Assembly (NCBI RefSeq): GCF_029222905.1
Contig: NZ_JARHUE010000004.1
Coordinates: 98,433 to 162,432, forward strand
Reading direction: 5' to 3'
Origin: Neptuniibacter sp. CAU 1671
Lineage (GTDB): Bacteria > Pseudomonadota > Gammaproteobacteria > Pseudomonadales > Balneatricaceae
Length of the DNA stretch: 64,000 bases
Shown: positions 46,084-54,145 of the stretch, piece after piece
Layout of the letters: the number at the start of each line of letters is the position of its first letter
Position numbering within the stretch: the stretch's first letter is position 1
Position numbers and translations under genes: made by a program
Notes under the pieces: generated by a model
Told to the model about the DNA's origin: nothing
Seen by the model: the letters and a program-made list of their open reading frames with translations, nothing else
Databases searched by the model: none

Positions 46084-46112
46084 TTGCAAGGGGCGAGGGA
46101 GACTATTAATAT
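46084..46112 (+). promoter_or_regulatory. promoter of tRNA-Val
   Basis: TTGCAA (46084-46089), a 17-base spacer and TAATAT (46107-46112), then a GC-rich discriminator (TCCGCCC) 13 bases before the tRNA. Each box matches four of six consensus bases. Confidence 0.55.
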
Positions 46113-46124
46113 TCCGCCCACTCT

Positions 46125-46201
<77 letters not shown>

Positions 46202-46379
46202 ATCCTTTCTGCTAGTCATTTCCTTTGCTTCTCTACTCGGTTGCCGCTTTTGGTTTTATCCCAATGGGTTGTTGGGCAGCGTTTCAGCAAAGCTGATTAT
46301 CAATCATTGACCAAGCAACAGTCTGCGGCCTCAAGGCCTTTGATACGTACAGACTTGATCCGTCACTTGCAGACATAAA

Positions 46380-46403
46380 AAAAGGCCTCTGTAGAGACCT
46401 TTT
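46380..46403. terminator. bidirectional terminator after tRNA-Val / FadL gene
   Basis: AAAAGG-C-CTC, loop TGTA, GAG-A-CCTTTT: a stem with one mismatch, with A-run on the left and T-run on the right. It lies 26 bases beyond the FadL gene stop. Confidence 0.75.
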
Positions 46404-46428
46404 CTGAGCAGTGTATTGGTGAATCGAA

Positions 46429-47670
46429 TCAGTACCGATATTCCCAGGCGACACCCAGAATATCCTGACTCATTTTCAGGTTGGCTTCGCCACCGCCAAA
46501 CGGTCCCGGAATTGAATTCTGCCCTTTGACTTCTTCCTCAAGCGCATGCGTGTAGGAGAAGGTCAGTGTTTGCTCCGGTGTTAACTGCCAGCTGGCACCC
46601 ACGCTAAGGTGGTCTTCAATTACACCAGGGGCCAGAATATTCAGCAGAGTCTGACTGGATGGAATTGGCTGATTGGTATGACTGTAACCTGCACGCAGGG
46701 TCAGACGGGCGTCATACTGATAGATGACACCCAGTTTATAGACTTCAATATCTTCCCAGCCAAAACCGGGGCCGTTGTCAGCACCGAGTGGCGCCATCAG
46801 GCTGAGTGGATTACCCACAGAGGCGACTTCGCTGTACTCGATGCGCTCCCAGTCACCCGCCAGGGTCCAGCGGGGGGCAAACTGCCAGGCAAAACCCAGG
46901 CCGTAACTTTCTGGTACGTCAAAACCACCGTGTTTCGCAAAAAGCCCGCGATAACGGTTGAATTCATCTGTACTTACTTTAGAAGACCAGCTGGCACCCA
47001 GCGTCAGCGTATCTGTGACCTTGCCCTGCCAGCCCAGTTTCAGGCCCCAGCCGTTGCTGCTGTCGTGACCGTTATTGCTGACCGCACCGGGATCACTACT
47101 GATACCGGCAAAGTTCTGAATGCCTTCAGCCGCAAAGCGCTGATACACATAGGTCACACCCACACCCACACTGTGTTGTTCATTCACCTTATAGGCCAGA
47201 GAACCGGTAACAAACAGCTGAGTCAGATCCACACCCGCCGGGCCAGTGGCACCAAAGGACGCAAAGGGGTTTTGTTTATAGGAGGTGTTCATACCACCGT
47301 TGGCATACATCGCCAGGCCATAGGCAACGCGGTCATTTAGACGACGGGCAAAACCGGCTTCCGGAATCCAGAAGTGATGATCAGAGTTGGCATCATAGCG
47401 ACCATTCAGTCCAAACCCGTTGCCCTCGATCTCTGAGCTGCGGTCAGGTGTGAACAGCGTCAGGCCCAGGTCATACTGATTACCCAACGCAATCAGCGAG
47501 GCCGGGTTACTGGCCGATTTAATGCTGTCATGGGCCAGCGCAAAACTGACACCTGCCATGCCCTGCGCTTTCACACTGCTGCCATGCATGAAATAACCAT
47601 TGGTCGCCTGTGCAGTCAGGGGGATCAACGTCAGAACAAGTGTCAAACTGGAACGTGCAGATAAGGTCAT
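46429..47670 (-). CDS. FadL/OmpP1-family outer-membrane hydrophobe transporter
   Basis: A 413-residue porin. The signal peptide ends at about residue 22 (LTAQA), and the mature protein starts TNGYFMHGSSVKAQGMAG, the FadL hatch signature (NG, then G-GM-G). SASNPASLIALGNQYDLG and a C-terminal aromatic (WEYRY) support a 14-strand barrel. Family members carry long-chain fatty acids or aromatic hydrocarbons across the outer membrane. The substrate here is unknown; being next to sulfur-transport genes does not explain it. Divergent from the YeeE/YedE pair over an AT-rich region with repeats. Confidence 0.9.
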   Translation of the reverse strand: MTLSARSSLTLVLTLIPLTAQATNGYFMHGSSVKAQGMAGVSFALAHDSIKSASNPASLIALGNQYDLGLTLFTPDRSSEIEGNGFGLNGRYDANSDHHFWIPEAGFARRLNDRVAYGLAMYANGGMNTSYKQNPFASFGATGPAGVDLTQLFVTGSLAYKVNEQHSVGVGVTYVYQRFAAEGIQNFAGISSDPGAVSNNGHDSSNGWGLKLGWQGKVTDTLTLGASWSSKVSTDEFNRYRGLFAKHGGFDVPESYGLGFAWQFAPRWTLAGDWERIEYSEVASVGNPLSLMAPLGADNGPGFGWEDIEVYKLGVIYQYDARLTLRAGYSHTNQPIPSSQTLLNILAPGVIEDHLSVGASWQLTPEQTLTFSYTHALEEEVKGQNSIPGPFGGGEANLKMSQDILGVAWEYRY

Positions 47671-47728
47671 GATGCTGTCTTGGAATCGATGAATTGTAAG
47701 ATGCGGATATTAGATTAAAAAAATATAA

Positions 47729-47771
47729 AACTTAACTAATATAATGTAATTAAGTTATAACTAATATAATG
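47729..47771. promoter_or_regulatory. AT-rich operator/promoter with repeated TAACTAATATAATG
   Basis: TAACTAATATAATG occurs twice in direct orientation (47733-47746 and 47758-47771, 25 bases apart). The arms AACTTAA (47729-47735) and TTAAGTT (47750-47756) form an inverted repeat around the first. Each repeat contains a -10-like TATAAT. AT-rich dyads of this sort precede YeeE/YedE genes controlled by BigR/ArsR-type sulfur regulators; no such regulator is encoded nearby. Confidence 0.55.
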
Positions 47772-47846
47772 CTTCACGTTTTTGTAACAGACAGGGATAA
47801 TAGCGAATCTTCCGAGCTATTTCTGCGTTAAAGGTGTACCGCATAT

Positions 47847-48290
47847 ATGACGATTATCAATTTCACACCGGTTCCCGCCCTGATAGGAGGCGCCATGATC
47901 GGTCTGGCTGCCGCTTTTTTATTGCTTGCCAAAGGACGTATTGCCGGAATATCTGGCATTGCCGGTGGCGTGATCTATCCGGAACAGAAAGATGACATCA
48001 GCTGGCGCGTTGTATTTATAGTCGGCCTGATTCTGGGTGGTCTGATCTATCAATGGACTGGATTCGGCGTGGGTGTGACGCATATCACCGCGCAGGTAAG
48101 CACCCCGGTGCTGGTCATTGCCGGATTACTGGTGGGTATTGGCACCCAGATTGGTACCGGCTGTACCAGCGGTCATGGCATCTGTGGTCTGGCACGACGC
48201 AGTCCCCGTTCGTTGGTGGCGACGCTCTGTTTTATGGGCAGTGCGGTGGTCACCGTCTTTGTCGTCCGACATCTGCTGGGAGGTGTCTGA
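47847..48290 (+). CDS. YeeE/YedE-family membrane protein, first half
   Basis: A 147-residue protein with about four membrane helices. It carries the YeeE/YedE motif GTGCTSGHGICGLARRSPRS, with the cysteines used for thiosulfate or sulfide-type passage in homologues. Another helix starts GGAMIGLAAAFLLLAKGRIA, followed by GISGI. It is a half-size subunit and would work with the next gene, whose ATG overlaps its stop. Such pairs import sulfur compounds and are often controlled by sulfide-sensing repressors. Confidence 0.87.
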   Translation: MTIINFTPVPALIGGAMIGLAAAFLLLAKGRIAGISGIAGGVIYPEQKDDISWRVVFIVGLILGGLIYQWTGFGVGVTHITAQVSTPVLVIAGLLVGIGTQIGTGCTSGHGICGLARRSPRSLVATLCFMGSAVVTVFVVRHLLGGV

Positions 48291-48718
48291 TGAATAACCT
48301 GTATCGCCTGGGCGCTGCGCTGATTGCTGGTACCCTGTTTGGTTTTGGTCTGGCATTTTCTCAGATGATCGACCCGGCCAAAGTACTCAATTTTCTGGAT
48401 ATTACCGGTGCATGGGACCCATCACTGGCGTTTGTTATGGCCGGTGGCCTTGCCGTAAATGCATTGGTAACACCCCTCATACTGAAACGCAGCAAACCGA
48501 TGTTTGCTGAGTTTTTCCGCCTGCCAACCAAGGTAGAGATTGATGCCCGTATTGTGGTGGGTGGCGTTATCTTTGGCATTGGCTGGGGGCTGGCAGGTTA
48601 CTGTCCGGGGCCGATGATCACCTCGCTCAGCTTTGCCAACGCAGATATTCTCACCGTGTTTGTGGCATTTGTGGTGGGCACATTTATCAGCCGCTGGGTA
48701 CTTGCGCACCGGGGCTGA
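48290..48718 (+). CDS. YeeE/YedE-family membrane protein, second half (DUF6691-like)
   Basis: A 142-residue protein with about four membrane helices. The cysteine motif GWGLAGYCPGPMITSL is the partner of the first subunit's site. GFGLAFSQMIDPAKVLNFLD is the usual start of this family. The ATGA overlap shows translational coupling with the previous gene. Confidence 0.87.
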   Translation: MNNLYRLGAALIAGTLFGFGLAFSQMIDPAKVLNFLDITGAWDPSLAFVMAGGLAVNALVTPLILKRSKPMFAEFFRLPTKVEIDARIVVGGVIFGIGWGLAGYCPGPMITSLSFANADILTVFVAFVVGTFISRWVLAHRG

Positions 48719-48900
48719 CCAGCTCACCCCGATGGCATCTGACTAACTGCTCTTATTCGTTTTGGGCTAGGGTTTAACTATTAAACATATTTATTAAAGT
48801 TATATGCAAAGTTAGCGATAGCTAACCATAGGCCTGGATGGCAGCCAGCCATATCAACCATCAACGTTGAAACTAAAATAACAAAAGGATCAGGCAGGTA

Positions 48901-49845
48901 ATGGATACTGATCAACAGTTCAGCATGCCGCACCTTTTGGTGATTGAGGATGATCGTGTCTGCCTGACGGCACTCTCCCATATGCTGCACAACAATGGTT
49001 ATGAAATGACCCTGGCTACCTCTGGCGAAATTGCGCTGGGGTTACTTGATCATCCCTACGACCTGATTCTGCTTGATCTGGGTTTGCCTGACATGAGTGG
49101 TCACGAACTGCTGCAGGCGATCAAAAAACAGCCCACTCTCACCGATGTTCCGGTGATCTGTGTCACCGCCTCAGAACGCTATAAAGATATCCAGCAGATG
49201 TTTACCGGGGGCGTACTCGATTATGTCATCAAGCCCTATCATGAGCTGGTGCTGATCTCCAAAATCCGGACCCTGATTGACCTCAGACGCAAAACAGCCC
49301 TGCTGAATAAACTGGCGGTGCGTGATGCGTTGACCGGCGTTTACAACCGGCGCGCTCTGGATGAACGACTCGCCAACGAGTGGCGGCGTGCCATGCGATA
49401 CCGTCACTCTTTCAGTGTTCTAATGGTAGATATGGACAAGTTCAAAGAGGTAAACGACCTTTTAGGGCACAAGTCCGGGGATGAATACCTGATCTACACT
49501 GCCAATATTTTGCAGAGCCATGCCCGCCGCCCTTCGGACGTTGTGGTGCGTTATGGGGGTGATGAGTTTGTAGTGTTACTGCCGGATACGGGGCTGGAAG
49601 ATGCCCGTGTACTGGCTGAACGCATTCGACAGGATATAGAGGGCTTAAACGACACCGCCAACCTGTTCAAACACACAACGCTGCAGCCCAGCGCCACCAT
49701 TGGTTGTGCTACCACAATCCCGGCATTCGATTCTAATGGCTGGAGCTTGATTGAACTTGCGGATCAGTCGATGATGAGTCACAAACAACAGGGTCAACGT
49801 AATACTGTTATCTGTGTTGATGCCAACACGTTAACAAATCAATAA
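48901..49845 (+). CDS. response regulator with GGDEF output
   Basis: A 314-residue protein. The receiver domain (about 10-130) has phospho-acceptor D59 (LLDLGLPDMSGHELL), the Thr/Ser switch (VTASERYK) and the Lys (YVIKPYHELV). The GGDEF domain (about 140-305) carries GGDEF at 219-223 (RYGGDEFVVLLPD), an active-site match, so phosphorylation should turn on c-di-GMP synthesis. It lies 51 bases before a hybrid histidine kinase on the same strand, a likely partner. Hairpins at 48772-48786 and 48811-48826 lie in the leader. Confidence 0.93.
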   Translation: MDTDQQFSMPHLLVIEDDRVCLTALSHMLHNNGYEMTLATSGEIALGLLDHPYDLILLDLGLPDMSGHELLQAIKKQPTLTDVPVICVTASERYKDIQQMFTGGVLDYVIKPYHELVLISKIRTLIDLRRKTALLNKLAVRDALTGVYNRRALDERLANEWRRAMRYRHSFSVLMVDMDKFKEVNDLLGHKSGDEYLIYTANILQSHARRPSDVVVRYGGDEFVVLLPDTGLEDARVLAERIRQDIEGLNDTANLFKHTTLQPSATIGCATTIPAFDSNGWSLIELADQSMMSHKQQGQRNTVICVDANTLTNQ

Positions 49846-49896
49846 GGATGTTGCTTACCATCTGAGCCGCTCAGACGCATTATTAAAAGGCAGTTA

Positions 49897-52857
49897 ATGA
49901 AAAGCATCACCCTTAAACGCTATATCACGCTGTCCGTTCTCCTGCCCTTCATTGTGCTTGTTGTCATGACAGTGCTGATGCTTACAACCCGTCTCTACCA
50001 GATGAACGCGCGAGCGGATGCAGAACTCGCCCATCAGGTGATTGAAGTCACAGAAGGTCTCCAGTCTGACCTGCTTGATGCCGAAACCGGGCAGCGCGGT
50101 TATCTTCTGACCCGAAAATATACCTACCTCGATCCTTACCTTAAATCGCTTCAGCCCACCGAAGATAAACTTGCAGAACTTGAACAACTGACCCGTCATG
50201 ATCCTCTGCTCAGCCAGCGGGTGGTCACACTACGTCAGCTTATCGATATAAAACAAACGGAATTGGCTCAGACAATCCGCCTTTCTCAGGAACAAAATCA
50301 TGCAGCCGCCATGGACATTGTGCTCAGTAATAAAGGCAAAGAGCACATGGATGCCATCCGGCTCGAACTGTCACAAATCAAGACCGCCGTCACCATGGCT
50401 GCCGCTGAACAACACCAGCGTATAGATCAACTGGCGACCCAGATTAACTGGATCATTATTATTTTTGCATCCACACTGGCTGCCCTGATCCTGTGGGCCG
50501 GTTTTTTAGCCCGCCAGCGTTTGCTGCTGCCCCTGCGTGATCTGATGAGCGCCGGCGATGCGCTGGCGCAAGGCAAACCGCACCAACTGCCCCCCACCAG
50601 TGACCGTTCAGAGATCGACCAGCTTTGGAATGGTTTTATCAAGATGCAGAACGCCTTGTTCTACCGTGAAAAAAAACTGACAGCCCTCAAACAGGAAGCT
50701 GAAGCGGCCAACCGGGAAAAATCTGCTTTCATCGCCAATATGAGTCATGAAATACGCACCCCGATGAATGGCATTATCGGCATGCTCAAACTGCTGCGTC
50801 AGGCGTCCCTACCTTCCATTCAGCAGGAACATGCCAACAAAGCCCATCAGGCGGCCGAGAGACTGTTACTTATTCTGGATGATGTACTCGACCTGTCACG
50901 GATTGAAAGCGGCAATCTGCCACTGAGTATGTCTGAGACAACTTTGGACTCACTGCTTGAAAACGCGGTAGACATCTTTGCCATCAATGCAGAAAAAAAA
51001 CATATCGATCTGGGTATCTATGTAGAGCCCGGCATGCCGTTGAGCATCATCTGTGATCCACTGCGACTGAGTCAGGTGATTGCCAACCTGGTGGGTAATG
51101 CCATCAAATTTACACCAGAGTACGGGCATGTCAGCGTGCAGTTCTATTATCGCCCCAACCCTTCAGGTGATCGCCTGCTGGTTGATGTCAGGGATAATGG
51201 CGTTGGCATCACCAATGAACAAAAAGCCCGCATCTTCAATGCCTTTAAACAGGCGGATGACAACACAGCCCGTCGCTTTGGCGGATCGGGTCTGGGGCTT
51301 TCCATCTGCAAACGCCTGATGGAATTGATGCGGGGTGAAATCAGTGTGGAAAGTGAAATTGGGCACGGCACCTGTTTCCACATCAGCCTGTCGGTCCAGC
51401 GCCCGGACACAAGCCAGACCCTTGAAGAACTGGACCTCGCTGAACAGCACATGATAGTGATCGGAGCGGATGAACATCTACATGACATGGTCGAACTGCA
51501 TGCAAAACACTGGTCGTTACAGGTAACGTTTTTAACTGATATACAAGCGCTGCACAGCCTGTCCGAAGATGCCCTTAAAGCCGTGGGAGTCATTCTGTTT
51601 GATGCCACCGCTGAGCAACAACTGGATTGCACCCCAGAGAAAGCACTGGCTCAGTTACAACGCTTGTTACCGCAACAACCCAAAATTATTTTCCACGTTC
51701 CGGCGCTGTTGTCTGCCGACTTACGTGGTGCGCTGAATAAACCCAAGGTTGATCTGATCAGCAAACCCATGAGTCCGTCACGACTCTACAATAGCCTGAT
51801 CAGTACACAACACGGACGTAAGGCGAGTCAGTCGGATCTGGCTGATATCGCCGAAGACCTGTCGCACCTGCGCGTCCTGTCAGTGGATGATGTGGCACTG
51901 AACCATGATGTTGTCACCGGCTTGCTTGAGCCCTTTGGTATCACAGTGATCCGTGCCTTCAGCGGGGTTGAGGCCATCAAACATCTGCAGCAGAACAGCT
52001 TTGATCTGGTCCTGATGGACATCCATATGGATGATGTGGACGGCCTTGAGGCAACCCGGCATATCCGTGCACTCAACATGATTCAACAACCGGTGATTCT
52101 GGGACTCTCTGCCTCAGTTATGCAGGAAGACCGCGATGCAGGTCAGCAGGCTGGCATGAATGGGTATCTGACAAAACCTTTTCATTTGAATGCATTTATT
52201 TCCGCTCTGAAAGAACACAAACTGTATGAAAAAACGCTGCATACGCAAGAGCCCAACGATCTGTCACACGCCTTCCCGGCCTGCATCGACTTTGAAGACG
52301 CCATGGGCCGGTTTAATCACAATGCCGATCTGCTCTACAGCTGCCTGAACAGTTTTTTGACAACGTTCCAGGCATCAGTAAAGCAGTACCGGATTGCCCT
52401 GGCCGAAAACGATTTGCCCGCCATGCAACGTTTTTTGCTTAGCCTAAAAACCAATGCCAGAAACATCTCGGACCTGCAGTTAGAAAAAGAAGCGGAGCGG
52501 TTAGAGAACTTAATCAAAAGCGGTGAGAATCCGGACAGCCATCGCCTGCTACTGATACTGGATGAGCATCTGCACCAGTTCAGTAAACTCGTGCGTCCCA
52601 ACCATCAGGCCGATGCAGAATCACTCTCGGACCCCGATCTGATAGCGCTGATTGAAGACGTCAGATCACGGTTGCAAATGAACCGTTTCATCGCACCCGG
52701 CATGCGCAATACACTGACACAAAACCTTACACAACAGGGCTATGGTACACAGGCAGCAGCCCTCTCGGCTGCGCTTGATGCGTTTGATTTCAAACACGCT
52801 GAAGTGGTACTCAATGGTATCCTTTTGAACCGAACTACAGCCGCCCCGTTGAACTGA
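49897..52857 (+). CDS. hybrid sensor histidine kinase with CHASE3, two receiver domains and degenerate Hpt end
   Basis: A 986-residue kinase. Membrane segments at about 10-30 and 184-204 enclose a CHASE3-like domain (LLDAETGQRGYLLTRK). A HAMP segment and coiled coil lead to the phospho-acceptor H284 (FIANMSHEIRTPMNGIIG) and HATPase motifs (NLVGNAIKFTPE, VDVRDNGVGI, RRFGGSGLGLSICKRL). A weak first receiver (about 508-625, VILFDATAEQ, LISKPMSPSRL) precedes a canonical one with D708 (LVLMDIHMDDVDGLEATR). The C-terminal part (about 790-900) resembles Hpt, but where HTLKG is expected it reads LSLKT (L848), so the phospho-acceptor is missing. Probably signals to the REC-GGDEF protein before it. Confidence 0.9.
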   Translation: MKSITLKRYITLSVLLPFIVLVVMTVLMLTTRLYQMNARADAELAHQVIEVTEGLQSDLLDAETGQRGYLLTRKYTYLDPYLKSLQPTEDKLAELEQLTRHDPLLSQRVVTLRQLIDIKQTELAQTIRLSQEQNHAAAMDIVLSNKGKEHMDAIRLELSQIKTAVTMAAAEQHQRIDQLATQINWIIIIFASTLAALILWAGFLARQRLLLPLRDLMSAGDALAQGKPHQLPPTSDRSEIDQLWNGFIKMQNALFYREKKLTALKQEAEAANREKSAFIANMSHEIRTPMNGIIGMLKLLRQASLPSIQQEHANKAHQAAERLLLILDDVLDLSRIESGNLPLSMSETTLDSLLENAVDIFAINAEKKHIDLGIYVEPGMPLSIICDPLRLSQVIANLVGNAIKFTPEYGHVSVQFYYRPNPSGDRLLVDVRDNGVGITNEQKARIFNAFKQADDNTARRFGGSGLGLSICKRLMELMRGEISVESEIGHGTCFHISLSVQRPDTSQTLEELDLAEQHMIVIGADEHLHDMVELHAKHWSLQVTFLTDIQALHSLSEDALKAVGVILFDATAEQQLDCTPEKALAQLQRLLPQQPKIIFHVPALLSADLRGALNKPKVDLISKPMSPSRLYNSLISTQHGRKASQSDLADIAEDLSHLRVLSVDDVALNHDVVTGLLEPFGITVIRAFSGVEAIKHLQQNSFDLVLMDIHMDDVDGLEATRHIRALNMIQQPVILGLSASVMQEDRDAGQQAGMNGYLTKPFHLNAFISALKEHKLYEKTLHTQEPNDLSHAFPACIDFEDAMGRFNHNADLLYSCLNSFLTTFQASVKQYRIALAENDLPAMQRFLLSLKTNARNISDLQLEKEAERLENLIKSGENPDSHRLLLILDEHLHQFSKLVRPNHQADAESLSDPDLIALIEDVRSRLQMNRFIAPGMRNTLTQNLTQQGYGTQAAALSAALDAFDFKHAEVVLNGILLNRTTAAPLN

Positions 52858-52959
52858 GCCATCCATGTAAAGTGACCGTCCAGGCCAGCCTAGAGCTTGC
52901 ACACAAGGACAGCACGCACCGAATCAGACTCTGCGGCAACCATTATGCTGCCACAAAAA

Positions 52960-52999
52960 AAGCGAACCCTTCCGAGGGGGCCATTGGAACGGTTCGCTT
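52960..52999 (-). terminator. terminator of the outer-membrane channel gene
   Basis: AAGCGAACC (52960-52968) pairs with GGTTCGCTT (52991-52999), with an inner TTCC/GGAA pairing. On the minus strand the stem is followed by TTTTTT. It lies about 77 bases after the stop of the gene ending at 53076. Confidence 0.85.
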
Positions 53000-53075
53000 G
53001 AAAAAAGATGGCCAGCTTCTCAGAAGACCCCAACACAATGGCGCAGTGCGGTTGTTTTCAGAGAAGCCGACCAGG

Positions 53076-53966
53076 TTAGAACAGAGTGAGCAAACGCAGG
53101 TTCAGGCGTGCATCCTCTTTAAAACCGTTATCCACTGACAGGTCGCTGCCGTAGGTTGCGAGCAATTGTGTGGTTGGAGTGAAGAACCAGCCAAATCCCA
53201 CCTGATACTTGGAAATTTCAGCATCATCTCCGTTGTCCACACCCTCCACTGAGGTTTCCCCAATCCAGGATTTAGACACACCTGCACGCAGATCGAAGGT
53301 AGGGGTCACGTTGTAACGCAGATACGCCTGCAGCTGGTAGCTGGCATCCTGTTCCAGCGTCAGGTTGGCCGCCGTGAAATCGTCGTTATCGCCATAAAAG
53401 GTGACATCACCGATCAGATCCAGTGTGGTTTTTTCGGTCAAGCCTTTGATATAACCGGCCTGCAGGGTCAATTTGTAGCGGTTTTCCCCCAGATTTAATG
53501 CATCGCCCTTGTCATAACTGCCGGTCGGTAAAAACAGGAACGGCGTCACACCAAAATACTCTTTCTCCTGCGGGTTGTTGACCAGCCAGACGGTCGCGGC
53601 CACGATCAGGTCACCCACCCCACTTGCCTCACCAAGACCGGACAGATCACCCTCTGCCTCAAGCTTGCCGAACGGCAACAAGAACTGAGGATCGACGATG
53701 TAGTCGCCCAATTTTGTGTAGTAAACCCCCCTAAGAATGCCAACCTGAGAGTCAAGTCCGTAATCACCTGCCAGCTTGTCATTATTGATATACAGGCTAT
53801 CCCGTTCTGCGTATTGGCCGTACAGGGCCAGGAGCCGGGTGCCTTCGGGCAGAGCGGTGTAGTCCCCCGCATCCACATCCAGCGCATGGGCAGGCAAAGC
53901 TGTTGAGACAGCGGCAGACAACAACAATCCTTTCAGACCTGACTGGATCGGATTCAGCTTAAACAT
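53076..53966 (-). CDS. MetA-pathway-of-phenol-degradation type outer-membrane channel
   Basis: A 296-residue protein with a signal peptide (to about residue 28, ALPAHA) and a beta-barrel of about 12 strands ending in a terminal Phe (RLLTLF). It matches the PF13557 family of putative outer-membrane porins seen with aromatic-degradation genes: YTALPEGTRLLALYGQYAER, YIVDPQFLLPFG, VTPFLFLPTGSYDKGD, GWFFTPTTQLLATYGSD. AAGGAG precedes the ATG. A -24/-12 promoter and tandem dyads upstream place it under a sigma-54 activator, presumably the one encoded at 54146-56020. Confidence 0.85.
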   Translation of the reverse strand: MFKLNPIQSGLKGLLLSAAVSTALPAHALDVDAGDYTALPEGTRLLALYGQYAERDSLYINNDKLAGDYGLDSQVGILRGVYYTKLGDYIVDPQFLLPFGKLEAEGDLSGLGEASGVGDLIVAATVWLVNNPQEKEYFGVTPFLFLPTGSYDKGDALNLGENRYKLTLQAGYIKGLTEKTTLDLIGDVTFYGDNDDFTAANLTLEQDASYQLQAYLRYNVTPTFDLRAGVSKSWIGETSVEGVDNGDDAEISKYQVGFGWFFTPTTQLLATYGSDLSVDNGFKEDARLNLRLLTLF

Positions 53967-54008
53967 GGTTTTCTCCTTATCTTTTTTATATAGAGTGCAT
54001 ACTGAATC

Positions 54009-54024
54009 AGCAAGCCCTATGCCA
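54009..54024 (-). promoter_or_regulatory. sigma-54 (-24/-12) promoter
   Basis: On the minus strand TGGCATAGGGCTTGCT: the invariant GG and GC are ten bases apart and nine flanking positions agree with TGGCAC-N5-TTGCW. Transcription would begin near 53998, leaving a leader of about 30 bases before the channel gene at 53966. Confidence 0.85.
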
Positions 54025-54098
54025 AACCAGATAAAGAAAATTAAGACATTGATTTTTAATGATTTAATTATAAATACAGCGCAGAAAAGCGCCGCTAA

Positions 54099-54135
54099 AT
54101 CTCATCTTGAGATGACGATTATCTCAAGATGAGAT
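54099..54135 (-). promoter_or_regulatory. tandem dyads, predicted activator binding sites (UAS)
   Basis: ATCTCATCTTGAGAT (54099-54113) and ATCTCAAGATGAGAT (54121-54135) are each ATCTC-N5-GAGAT dyads, with centres 22 bases apart (two helical turns), about 75-110 bases upstream of the -24 box. They also pair with each other as a perfect 17-bp stem (54097-54113 with 54121-54137). No T-run follows on the minus strand, which argues against a plain terminator for the activator gene. Confidence 0.75.
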
Positions 54136-54145
54136 TTGTGATTTT

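Noticed and set aside
54097-54137. Simple intrinsic terminator for the activator operon
   Set aside because: The stem is perfect but no T-run follows on the minus strand, and the two internal dyads and nearby -24/-12 box suit binding sites better. Dual use is left open.
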